Source: Bacteroides nordii WAL 11050 = JCM 12987 (GTDB taxonomy: Bacteria > Bacteroidota > Bacteroidia > Bacteroidales > Bacteroidaceae). From it: a stretch of 64,000 nucleotides of DNA. Below, in pieces: positions 9,029 to 17,778 of the stretch. The position numbers and the translations under genes are program-made. Numbering within the stretch: position 1 is the stretch's first letter; each line of letters opens with the position of its first letter. The notes beneath the pieces were generated by a model. It saw only the letters and a program-made list of their open reading frames with translations, ran no database searches and was not told the DNA's origin. The DNA lies in the NCBI GenBank assembly GCA_000613465.1, contig BAJA01000014.1:48312-112311 (forward strand), in the 5' to 3' direction.

Positions 9029-9067
9029 CCTGAGTGTTTGTAACATTTCATTTGCTAAATTCGTACA

Positions 9068-9099
9068 GGGTGTTCGTTTTCGGACACCCTTCTTTTTTG
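9068..9099 (+). terminator. hairpin with T-tract after the glucosaminidase gene, also containing a putative activator site
   Basis: GGGTGTTCG, TTTT loop, CGGACACCC (9068-9089), then TTCTTTTTTG. It fits an intrinsic terminator. Its inner 16 bp (9071-9086) recurs at 19965 and 29563 without the T-tract, so it probably has a second role as a DNA-binding site. Confidence 0.65.
9071..9086 (+). promoter_or_regulatory. putative enhancer (activator-binding) palindrome 1
   Basis: TGTTCGTTTTCGGACA. Ends exactly 46 nt before the GG of the sigma-54-like element at 9130-9146. The same palindrome with the same spacing is found before the ABC ATPase gene and the TolC gene. See the NtrC-type regulator at 31593. 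Confidence 0.65.
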
Positions 9100-9129
9100 T
9101 CTTATTCCTTGTTTTCAGCACTTTAGTAC

Positions 9130-9146
9130 TTTGGCACAGATTTAGT
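9130..9146 (+). promoter_or_regulatory. sigma-54-like promoter of the HlyD-type adaptor gene
   Basis: TTTGGCACAGATTTAGT: a good -24 half (TGGCAC) and a weak -12 half (GG-N10-GT). It aligns with stronger copies at 20024 and 29622. Start codon at 9187. A run of AATCGTAAAT words (9152-9178) fills the leader. Confidence 0.55.
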
Positions 9147-9186
9147 ATCTCCAATCGTAAATCGCTAAATCGTAAATAGAAATAAG

Positions 9187-10434
9187 ATGGACAGAGAAAT
9201 TCCGAAAGAAGTACGTAACAAAGAACGTAATAAAAAGATTATTCGCTATTCAGCCATTGGGGTTACGGCCGTTGTGGTTATCAGTGTACTTGTTTCCCTG
9301 ATGCGTACAGGGGTTCAGAAAAAGGATCTTGTACTTTCTACTGTTGACAAAGGTACAATTGAGGTCAGCGTCAGTGCATCGGGAAAGGTGGCACCGGCTT
9401 TTGAAGAAATTATAACTTCTCCTATCAATAGTCGCATTGTAGAGGTTTATCGCCGGGGGGGAGACAGTGTGGATGTCGGTACTCCTATTTTGAAACTGGA
9501 CCTTCAAAGTACTGAGACGGAATACAAGAAATTGCTCGACGAAGAACAAATGCGCCGTTACAAACTGGATCAGCTTCGTGTGAACAACCAGACCAAACTT
9601 TCTGACATGGCCATGCAGATAAAGGTGTCGGCTATGAAGCTGAACCGTATGAAGGTGGAACTTCGCAACGAACATTACCTGGATAGCCTTGGTGCAGGTA
9701 CTACCGATAAAGTACGCCAGGCGGAACTGAGCTATAATGTTGCCCAGTTAGAGTATGAACAACTCAAACAACAATATAATAATGAGAAACAGGTTGCTGC
9801 TGCCGAACTACAGGTACAGGAACTTGATTTCAACATTTTCCGTAAGAACCTTGCTGAGATGAAGCGTACATTGGACGATGCACAGATTCGTTCTCCGCGC
9901 AAGGCTATTCTTACTTATATTAATAATCAGGTGGGTGCGCAGGTACCGCAAGGCGGGCAATTGGCCATTATTTCCGATTTGAGTCACTTCAAAGTGGAAG
10001 GTGAAATTGCCGATACTTACGGTGACCGTGTGGCTGCCGGCGGAAAAGCAATTGTGAAGATTGGTACGGAAAAGCTGGAAGGAGTGGTTAGCAGTGTGAC
10101 ACCGCTGTCAAAGAACGGGGTTATCTCTTTCTCCGTACAATTGGTGGATGATAACAACCGTCGTTTGCGTTCAGGTCTGAAAACAGATGTGTATGTGATG
10201 AACGCTGTGAAAGAAGATGTGATGCGGATTGCCAATGCTTCTTATTATGTGGGTCGTGGCGAGTATGAATTATTTGTAATGACTGCAGAGGATGAGATTG
10301 TGAAACGGAAAGTACAGTTGGGCGATTCCAATTTTGAATATGCAGAAGTGGTAAGTGGTTTGCAACCGGGTGACAGGGTAGTGGTGAGCGATATGAGCCA
10401 ATATAAGAACAAAACAAAACTAAAACTAAAATAG
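9187..10434 (+). CDS. efflux periplasmic adaptor (HlyD/MacA-type membrane fusion protein), 415 aa
   Basis: A single N-terminal membrane anchor (about 20-42; IIRYSAIGVTAVVVISVLVSLM), a lipoyl/barrel segment starting at KGTIEVSVSASGKVAP, a long coiled-coil hairpin (about 110-225; DEEQMRRYKL through AAAELQVQELDF), then the second barrel-sandwich half (DDAQIRSPRKAILTYINNQVGAQVPQGGQLAIISD) and a C-terminal membrane-proximal domain. Such adaptors link an inner-membrane ABC transporter to a TolC-type channel. The partners are most likely the ATPase and permeases at 20-27 kb and the outer-membrane factor at 29668, because all three transcripts share the same enhancer and promoter signature although a pectin locus lies between. 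Confidence 0.88.
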   Translation: MDREIPKEVRNKERNKKIIRYSAIGVTAVVVISVLVSLMRTGVQKKDLVLSTVDKGTIEVSVSASGKVAPAFEEIITSPINSRIVEVYRRGGDSVDVGTPILKLDLQSTETEYKKLLDEEQMRRYKLDQLRVNNQTKLSDMAMQIKVSAMKLNRMKVELRNEHYLDSLGAGTTDKVRQAELSYNVAQLEYEQLKQQYNNEKQVAAAELQVQELDFNIFRKNLAEMKRTLDDAQIRSPRKAILTYINNQVGAQVPQGGQLAIISDLSHFKVEGEIADTYGDRVAAGGKAIVKIGTEKLEGVVSSVTPLSKNGVISFSVQLVDDNNRRLRSGLKTDVYVMNAVKEDVMRIANASYYVGRGEYELFVMTAEDEIVKRKVQLGDSNFEYAEVVSGLQPGDRVVVSDMSQYKNKTKLKLK

Positions 10435-10454
10435 TGCTTCCCGCACGGGGAAGT
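10433..10454 (+). repeat. short GC-rich hairpin repeat (AGTGCTTCCCGCACGGGGAAGT)
   Basis: Overlaps the hlyD-type stop codon. Related copies: 8118-8140 on the opposite strand and 15284-15308 after SusD. CTTCCC/GGGAAG forms a small stem. Confidence 0.5.
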
Positions 10455-10512
10455 ACGGCAGGCGATGTTCGCTATTTTTAGATAGTATTGAATTATTAGC
10501 CTTTTACAGAAC

Positions 10513-10564
10513 GGGCTGTAGAATTATTCCACAAATATGTGGACCAATTCTACAGCCCTTTTTT
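10513..10564 (+). terminator. intrinsic terminator after the adaptor gene
   Basis: GGGCTGTAGAATT (10513-10525) pairs perfectly with AATTCTACAGCCC (10546-10558), followed by six T. The 13-bp stem isolates the adaptor transcript from the SusC gene. Confidence 0.9.
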
Positions 10565-10704
10565 CATTTCTTAGCTTTCCTTGAATAATTAATGTTTTTA
10601 TTTACTGCTGTTTAGAATTAATTTGTTTCTTCAACGCTTTTAAGGTACGATTATTGGGGTATACAAGTACAAATAGGTATTTGTAGATTTAAAATAATTA
10701 ACCA

Positions 10705-13700
10705 ATGAGAAACTTTAAAGTAGTATTGTTTGTACTGGGTTGCCTGTGTGGTATACATATTCAGGCACAACAATTGGAAATAAAAGGTGTAGTGACATCA
10801 TCGGACGACAAACAGCCACTTATCGGAGCTACCGTTTCTGTAAAAGGAGCACCAGGCCGGGGAGTGGTGACAGATATGGATGGCCGTTATTCCTTGCACG
10901 TGGAGGCATCGGATAAATTTCTGGTTGTTTCCTATGTCGGGATGAAAACGGTTGAGGTGAAAGTGCCGAAGAACGGTGTTTTAAATGTGATGTTGCGCCC
11001 CGAATCATTGAGCTTGGATGAGGTAGTGGTGACCGGATACGGGAACTTTTCAAAGTCATCCTTTACCGGATCGGCCAATACACTTCGGGCTGATATGCTG
11101 AAAAACGTTCCGGTACTTTCTGTTGAACAGAAGTTGCAGGGTATGACAACGGGAGTGAACATCACTTCCGGTTCCGGCCAGCCGGGAGCTAATCAGAGTA
11201 TCCGTATCCGTGGTATGGGTTCGTTCAATGCATCCAATGAACCTCTTTTTGTCATTGATGGTGTACCGGTTACTTCCGGTAGTATGGGGGCCGGTACGGG
11301 TGCCGACGCTGCCTATATGAATAATGCCAAAACCAATGTGATGAGTACGCTTAATCCTGCTGATATTGAGAATATCACAGTGATAAAAGATGCTGCCGCC
11401 GCTTCTCTTTATGGGTCGCGTGCTGCCAATGGAGTGATCCTGATTACTACTAAGAAAGGAGCAGTAGGACGTACTAAAGTTACTTTGAGTGCCAGCGGAG
11501 GTTTTTCGAATGCAGCTGTCAACTTCCGTCCTACATTGAACGGGGAGCAACGTCGCGAAATGATTTACGAAGGTCTGTACAACTCTGCCGTAGACAAAGG
11601 GTTGGAATCACCCGGGGAGTATGCCAACGCCAATATTGATACGTATGCAGGGATACCGGAACTGGGATATACCGACTGGCGGAAAGAACTGATGCGTACC
11701 GCTCATAATCAGAATTATGAAGTATCTGCTTCAGGAGGTAACGAGCGTACTACTTTCTACGCTTCCCTCGGTTTTAACCGTCAGGAAGGATTGGTGGAGA
11801 ATTCCAGTCTGGATCGTTATTCTGCCCGTCTGAACATGACGCAGAAGATAGGTAGCCGGGCCGAAATAGGGGGGAATATGATGTTCACTCAGATGAGTCA
11901 GGAGATGAATGAAGAACGTGGTTCTAACATTAACCCATTTCTTTGTGTGGCTGTGTCTGCCACGCCTTCTATGCCGGTGCGCGATGCTTCGGGCAATTAT
12001 GTGGGCTCTTATGCCGGCACCAATGTGAATCCGCTTCGCGACATCCGTACCGATTATAACCGTAGCCGTATGACGCGTATGTTCTCTACCGGATATGCTT
12101 CCGTAGATATCATCAAAGGGTTGAAACTGAAAGAGACCCTGAGTTATGATTATACTGTACAGAAAGACTCCCGTTACTTGAATCCTCTTAGCGGAGCAGG
12201 ACCGAAAAGCGGAAGCGATGCCCAGACTTCAAAGGGATTTACTGAATATGGTAAGCTATTGTCATCTACTTCGTTAAACTATGCCCGTACATTTGCCGCC
12301 AAACATCACCTTGATGTGCTGGCAGCTTATGAACTGGAAAGCTATCAGAGTGATAAAGCGATGGGAGAGAAATCCAAGCTCCCTTCGGATGTGTTGCTCG
12401 AACCGGACAATGCGGCTGTGCTGAAAAGTTTCGCTTCTTCTACGCAGGCATACAGGATGATTTCTTTATCTCTCCCGTCTGAATTATGATTATGACGACC
12501 GTTACTACATTGCAGGCAGTTACCGTCGCGATGGTAGTTCCCGCCTGGCACCGGAAAGTCGTTGGGGAGATTTCTGGTCTGTTTCCGGTATGTGGCATCT
12601 GAGCAATGAGTCTTTTATGGATGCTGTGAAGCCGGTATTGAATGATGTGAAAATCCGTGCTTCCTATGGTGTCAATGGTAATCAACCGGGAGCTTTTTAC
12701 GGATATATGGGGTTGTACAGTTACGGACAGAACTATATGGGAGCCGCAGGTTCGTATGAATCTGCTCAGGCTAATCCCGGTTTGAAGTGGGAAAAGAATT
12801 ACAATCTCAATATCGGTCTTGATCTGGCTTTTATCAATCGTATTTTTGTGAGCCTCGAATATTACAACCGTGATACTAAAGATCTGCTTTACAATCGACC
12901 TATCAGTGCTACCACCGGTTTTCTGAATTATCTGGCAAATATCGGGCAGCTCAACAACAAGGGAGTGGAATTTGAACTGCGTACCATCAACTTTGCCAGT
13001 CCGGATTTTAACTGGACATCGGTGTTGAACCTGACGCACAACCGTAATAAGATTGTAACACTGGATGGCGATATGACGCAGTCTATCGAGGGTTCCTGGT
13101 TTATCCATAAGATCGGCCTTCCTTACAATAGTTTCTACGTGAAAGAGTTTGCCGGAGTAGATCCGATGACCGGAAAAGCCCTTTACTATCTCAATACGCA
13201 AGATGAACAGGGAATTTACAGTAAAGAAAAGACCGATGATGCTTCTAAGGCACAAGCTATTCCGTATAAGTCTGCCGATCCGAAGATTTCGGGAGGATTT
13301 ACCAATATCATCTCATACAAATGGTTTGACCTGGGACTTACCTTTACCTATTCATTAGGTGGTTATTCTTTTGACAAAGGAGGTACGCTGATAGAGACTG
13401 ACGGTAGCAAAGAAAAGTCATACAATTTGCCTGTATATGCCTTAGACCGTTGGCAGAAACCGGGAGATGTAACCGACGTACCCCGTTTCGTATTGGAACA
13501 AGGTGCCGGTCCGCAAAATTCTTCCCGCTATATTCACAGTACCGATCATATCCGCCTCAAGAACCTGACAATCGGTTTCACACTACCGGGACAGTGGACG
13601 CAGAAAGCACTGATAGAGAACGCACGTATCTACTTCTCGGGCAGCAACCTGCTGACGTGGGCCAAATGGAAACAATATGATCCGGAAGTACCGGTCAACG

Positions 13701-13765
13701 GTGAGGTGTTCTGTGAAGCTCCCGCCATGCGTACCTTCAATTTTGGAGTTGAGATAACTTTCTGA
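10705..13765 (+). CDS. SusC/RagA-type TonB-dependent outer-membrane transporter, broken by one frameshift near 12465
   Basis: Joined, about 1,019 residues, the usual SusC length. Signal peptide (1-22), a carboxypeptidase-regulatory-like domain (EIKGVVTSSDDKQPLIGATVSVKG, about 24-98), a TonB-box/plug start LDEVVVTGYG, the plug motifs (IRIRGMGSFNASNEPLFVIDGVP; KDAAAASLYGSRAANGVILITTKKG) and a barrel ending NFGVEITF. The first frame stops at 12489 and the second is open from about 12468; removing one T from TTTCTTTATCTC restores ISYLSRLNYDYDDRYY. With the SusD gene 32 nt downstream and pectate lyases nearby it should import pectin-derived oligosaccharides. The shift is at a T-run and is probably a sequence error. 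Confidence 0.88.
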
Positions 13766-13797
13766 TTTTACTCATTTATATTATAATACTCAGATAT

Positions 13798-15285
13798 ATG
13801 AAACGTACATTGATATATATATTTGCTGCCACATCGCTTCTTTGTTCTTCCTGTTCCGGCGACTGGCTGAACCTGAATCCGTCTACTTCTGTGACTACTC
13901 CGCAGGCTATCCGTACACTCGAAGAGGCACAAATAGCCCTGAACGGTATCTATCGTATTGCCGCTTCGCACAGTTACTATGGCGATAATTACCTCTATTA
14001 TGCCGATTGTCGTGGCGAAGATGTTCAGGCACGTATCAGCAAAGGAGCCGGAAAGCGTGTATCGCCTTATTATGAATTTAACGTTACGGCAGATGATGCC
14101 TTGAACATCACGCGTGTATGGAATCAGCCTTACAGTGTGATTCACCAGGCAAATAGTCTGTTGGAAAGAATCGAATCCGGTGCAGTGGCGACGGATGATG
14201 TCACTGCCCTCAACTGTATCAAAGCCGAGGCGCTTGCTTTGCGCGGACTGGCTTTGTTCGATCTTACCCGCCTGTTTGCTATGCCCTATACATTGGACAA
14301 CGGTGCTTCTCTGGGAGTACCTATCGAGATTAAAACGACACTGCCTACCCATCAGCCTGCCCGCAACACCGTAGCCGAGTGCTATCAGCAGGTGATAGAC
14401 GATATGACGGGGGCGCTGGATCTTTCGGCCCTCTCTACTGACAAGAAGGACGGTTATCTCAATGTGTGGAGTGTCAAAGCATTGCTTTCGCGCGTGTATC
14501 TTTATATGAATAATAATGAGCAGGCACTCGCACTGGCCAGAGAAGTGATAGATAACGGAGGGCTTTATAAACTGTTCACACACGAAGAATATCCCACCGT
14601 ATGGGGAAAAGACTTCAGTTCTGAGTCGCTGTTTGAGTTTTACTATACCCTTTCCGAACCGGATGGCGGAACGGGAGGTGAGGGTGCTCCGATGGTGTAT
14701 GCCGATAATGTGAAGGATTGGAATAATCTTGTACTCACCAAAGCCTTCCTCGATCTGTTGGGAGAAGACCCGGATGATGTGCGCCACGTGTTGAACCGTT
14801 TGCCCGAAAATCCGGCGGAAGATATACTGCCCGAAGGTTCTGCCGGCTATCCTAAGTATCTGAATAAGTATCCCGGCAAGACGGGGGATAATCCGCAGGA
14901 CAATGACATCTGCATTATCCGTCTCTCCGAAGTATATCTGAATGCTGCCGAAGCTGCCTTTAAGCTGGGTGGGGCAGAAAACCTGAAATTCTCTCTGGAT
15001 TGCCTCAATGCCATTGTGAGCCGTGCCAATCCCGTGAAGTCGGTGGGAGAATCAGAATTGAGCCTGGAACGTATCCTGAAGGAGCGTCGCAAGGAATTGG
15101 TAGGAGAGGGGCATGCTTTCTTTGATGCCATGCGAAATGGTTTGCCGGTGAGTCGTACCGGTGGCTGGCATTTACCTTCCGTATCCGGGGCTGCGGTTAT
15201 TACTCCGTCTGATCTGCGGGTAGCATTGCCTATTCCGCAAGCAGAGATAGATGCCAATCCGAATATGGTACAGAATCCACGTTAA
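13798..15285 (+). CDS. SusD/RagB-type surface glycan-binding lipoprotein, 495 aa
   Basis: Lipoprotein signal with lipobox Cys about residue 20 (LLCSSCSGDW), then the TPR-like SusD fold: DWLNLNPSTSVTTPQAIRTLEEAQIALNGIYR at the start, ALRGLALFDLTRLFAMPY in the middle, and the C-terminal RLSEVYLNAAEAAFKLGG and RILKERRKELVGEGHAFFDAMR. It caps the SusC partner encoded 32 nt upstream and binds the glycan at the cell surface. The pectate lyases on the other strand suggest homogalacturonan as ligand; this is inferred from context. Confidence 0.93.
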   Translation: MKRTLIYIFAATSLLCSSCSGDWLNLNPSTSVTTPQAIRTLEEAQIALNGIYRIAASHSYYGDNYLYYADCRGEDVQARISKGAGKRVSPYYEFNVTADDALNITRVWNQPYSVIHQANSLLERIESGAVATDDVTALNCIKAEALALRGLALFDLTRLFAMPYTLDNGASLGVPIEIKTTLPTHQPARNTVAECYQQVIDDMTGALDLSALSTDKKDGYLNVWSVKALLSRVYLYMNNNEQALALAREVIDNGGLYKLFTHEEYPTVWGKDFSSESLFEFYYTLSEPDGGTGGEGAPMVYADNVKDWNNLVLTKAFLDLLGEDPDDVRHVLNRLPENPAEDILPEGSAGYPKYLNKYPGKTGDNPQDNDICIIRLSEVYLNAAEAAFKLGGAENLKFSLDCLNAIVSRANPVKSVGESELSLERILKERRKELVGEGHAFFDAMRNGLPVSRTGGWHLPSVSGAAVITPSDLRVALPIPQAEIDANPNMVQNPR

Positions 15286-15592
15286 GTGTTTTCCGTACAG
15301 GGGGGAAGATGGTTATGGAGTTAGATGGTTATAGAGTTGTAAGGCTATAAAGTGGTAGGGGAGAAGATTATCTGGTGGAAGTAAAAAGAGTAAGATAGAG
15401 ATGGAGACTTTTTGGAAGCAAAAAGATAGGAATATCTGAAATCGGCTAACTAAACTTTTTGTTGAAGCCCTCCATCTGAGAATACTTTACACGAAAACAC
15501 TGCATGAATATGCAGATAAATAGGCTTTTCTGGTAGAATATACGTATATTCTTACCGGAAAAGTTTGTTTTTATTGGTGAGAGATGACCTGT

Positions 15593-15672
15593 CCGGCACC
15601 GGGGAGCAGTGTGCCCGGCTCCGGGGAGCAACATGTTCGGCTCCGGGGAGTGATTTGTCCGGCTCCGGGGGA
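15593..15672 (+). repeat. GC-rich tandem repeat, about four units of CCGGCTCCGGGGAGCA with spacers
   Basis: Units of 20-24 nt: TGTCCGGCACCGGGGAGCA, GTGCCCGGCTCCGGGGAGCA, TTCGGCTCCGGGGAGTGATT, TGTCCGGCTCCGGGGGAGG. It is strikingly GC-rich against the AT-rich gap 15286-15937. The rest of that gap holds purine-rich tract sequence (15300-15420), a GC repeat at 15284-15308 and the terminator at 15815-15854; I see no gene. Confidence 0.75.
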
Positions 15673-15814
15673 GGGCTTCGGATGCTCCTTTGATGTGCTT
15701 ATTTGACTTATTAGGCAACTGGAAATGACCGTGGAGAAAATAGCATAATGAACTGTTCTTTATCTGCTTTTGATCATAAGGGTCATTACAGAGAAAAATA
15801 GTGTTTGGCGCTGA

Positions 15815-15854
15815 TACAAAAAACAGTCAAATGCAAACTCTTTGCATTTGACTG
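15815..15854 (-). terminator. intrinsic terminator after the pectate lyase genes
   Basis: CAGTCAAATGCAAA (15824-15837) pairs perfectly with TTTGCATTTGACTG (15841-15854) over a 3-nt loop. On the minus strand it is followed by TTTTTTG. Terminates the lyase transcript coming from 19593. Confidence 0.88.
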
Positions 15855-15937
15855 ATGCGTTTGTGATGCCTTAAATTCTATCAACCGGGGTTGGTTCCGC
15901 TATTGCGCCATAAAAAGGGTATAGAAAATACAATTTG

Positions 15938-17740
15938 TCAATCTGTCAGAATCTTCTTTACGCTTGTAGTATGAGCGGTTGCTACCCGGACAATATAATT
16001 TCCCGAAGGCAGACTGAATGACGTATCCGCAGTATTTACCGCTATTTGACGGATCTTTACACCGTTATACGTATACACTTCTATACTGCTCTTTCCTGAA
16101 AGCCCGTTCACAATTACAGTATTGCCCGATGTATATACTGTAATTGTATCTTCGGACTCCTTTCCGATACCGGTTCCACTTCCATCAGCGTTTTGCTTCT
16201 CTGTGATATCGGCTACAAGGCTGTTGAGGTATACCTCCAGATTGGTGTATCCTTCCTGACTCAAAGTCGTTGCTTTTCCGTCGGTGGCATTGTTCGGGTT
16301 GAGGCCATTGGCTATCTCCCATACATCGGGGATACCGTCACCATCCGTATCTTTCAGTTGGTCGGCAGTAACTCCTCCCTTACTTAAATCCGGCCAGGGA
16401 CTGGAAGCTCCGGCGGGCATTACGTCGGTGGGCAGATCGATAAGACCGGGCTTTTTGGCGGCGTCATTAGATACGCTACCTTTGTAAGTCGCCGTTCCGG
16501 TTTCTGTCTCTTTCACGATGCGCTCATCTATAATATCTCTTTCTTTGGAGCAACCGGCATAGAGCAACACTTGTTTGAATGCCTGTTCGGCGGTATGGGT
16601 AGTGATGACATCGGTTTCAAGCGGAGCATCCAGTTTCATTTCGGCTTTTACCTGATCATTGAAGGTGTTGTCGCACTCTTTATTATTGATCTGTTCATAG
16701 ATACCTTTTGTCCAGTTGTCGGCAGTGACGGCTGCATTGCCCTCTATCACATTGCCGTCTACGTAGAACTGTCCCCATACATGTTCCATTGGCTTCCATA
16801 CATTAGGAGTGCCGTCGGCATTGGTACAATATGCCGTAGTTCTTACGCCGATCTTGGCGATACGGTAACGTACTGCACTCTGAGGGGTTGCGGGACCTGG
16901 TTTGTAGTAGTTGTTTACGATGTTTACTTTCATACCTTCACCACCATAACATCCATTGCCTGCCCAGTTGTAGAATACATTGTTGCGCAGGTCCATATAC
17001 TCCCGTTCCTGTGTTCCCGGACGCGGGCCAAGGCGGGGTACACGGCTTTCGTGGTGAGCCATCAGGTTATGATGATAAGATGCATGGGCACCTCCCCAGT
17101 TACCGCCATACCCGTGTTTCCCTTTGCTGTGTCCGGAAGTGCGCAGGCTTTCGGAGATAAGACACCATTGTACCGTTGTGTTTTCAGAACCATATACGGA
17201 CAGGCATTCGTCAATAGACCAGCTGACCGAACAGTGGTCTACAATGATATTCTTTTTATCCATACCTCCCAGGCCATCCGGTTCTCCACCTGTAGCTATG
17301 CTTGCTGTTCCTACCCGGAAGCGCAGGTAACGGAGAATGACGTCATTGGCCGAGATGATAACCGGATAATCCGCCAGGCAGATTCCTTGTCCCGGGGCAC
17401 TCTGTCCGGCAATGGTAATATTGTCATTAGAGATTTTCAGATCACTCTTCAGGTAGATGGTTCCAGCTACATCGAAGACAATGGTACGTGCTCCTTTCTG
17501 CTTTACAGCATAGCGCAAGGTACCTTTTGCCTCACTGTCCTCAAGAGTTGTTACGTGATAGACGTTTCCTCCCCGTCCGCCTGTTGTGTAGCGGCCATGT
17601 CCTTCGGCACCGGGAAAAGCAGGAAGCTGTTGTGCAACCAGCCGGGTAGAGACTGGCAGGCATATTAGCAGCATCAGAAGATAGATTACTTTACATGTTT
17701 TCATTTTAATATCTATTGAGTAAGTAAGAGTTTGTTTCAA
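15938..17740 (-). CDS. pectate lyase, polysaccharide lyase family 1 type, with C-terminal sorting-like tail, 600 aa
   Basis: Signal peptide (about 12-36), then the start typical of Bacteroides PL1 enzymes, FPGAEGHGRYTTGGRGGNVYHVTTLEDS, followed by the parallel beta-helix: TLRYAVKQKGARTIVFDVAGTI, NITIAGQSAPGQG, IIVDHCSVSWSIDE, HHNLMAHHESRVPRLGPR. It cleaves homogalacturonan by beta-elimination, with calcium. After residue 460 comes DTDGDGIPDVWEIANGLNP, a calcium-binding thrombospondin-3-like repeat, and a C-terminal about 75-residue beta-rich tail (VYTSGNTVIVNGLSGKSS ... SGNYIVRVATAHTTSVKKILTD) resembling type IX secretion sorting domains. It lies 38 nt after the second lyase gene in the same operon. 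Confidence 0.9.
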   Translation of the reverse strand: MKQTLTYSIDIKMKTCKVIYLLMLLICLPVSTRLVAQQLPAFPGAEGHGRYTTGGRGGNVYHVTTLEDSEAKGTLRYAVKQKGARTIVFDVAGTIYLKSDLKISNDNITIAGQSAPGQGICLADYPVIISANDVILRYLRFRVGTASIATGGEPDGLGGMDKKNIIVDHCSVSWSIDECLSVYGSENTTVQWCLISESLRTSGHSKGKHGYGGNWGGAHASYHHNLMAHHESRVPRLGPRPGTQEREYMDLRNNVFYNWAGNGCYGGEGMKVNIVNNYYKPGPATPQSAVRYRIAKIGVRTTAYCTNADGTPNVWKPMEHVWGQFYVDGNVIEGNAAVTADNWTKGIYEQINNKECDNTFNDQVKAEMKLDAPLETDVITTHTAEQAFKQVLLYAGCSKERDIIDERIVKETETGTATYKGSVSNDAAKKPGLIDLPTDVMPAGASSPWPDLSKGGVTADQLKDTDGDGIPDVWEIANGLNPNNATDGKATTLSQEGYTNLEVYLNSLVADITEKQNADGSGTGIGKESEDTITVYTSGNTVIVNGLSGKSSIEVYTYNGVKIRQIAVNTADTSFSLPSGNYIVRVATAHTTSVKKILTD

Positions 17741-17778
17741 CTTTAGTCTATGATAAAGTTGAAAGAGGCTCTCAGGCG

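Noticed and set aside
9068..9099. Reading the 9068 hairpin only as a terminator
   Set aside because: Its inner 16 bp recurs at 19965 and 29563 without a T-tract and at fixed distance from promoters, so a binding-site role is the better explanation.
12440..13255. 271-residue minus-strand frame inside SusC
   Set aside because: Shadow of the SusC coding frame; no domain and codon pattern fits the plus strand.
15593..15672. Possible CRISPR array
   Set aside because: Units are short, imperfect and nearly contiguous, without unique spacers of constant length, and no cas genes are near.
16571..17668. 365-residue plus-strand frame over the pectate lyase gene
   Set aside because: Antisense shadow of a clear PL1 enzyme.
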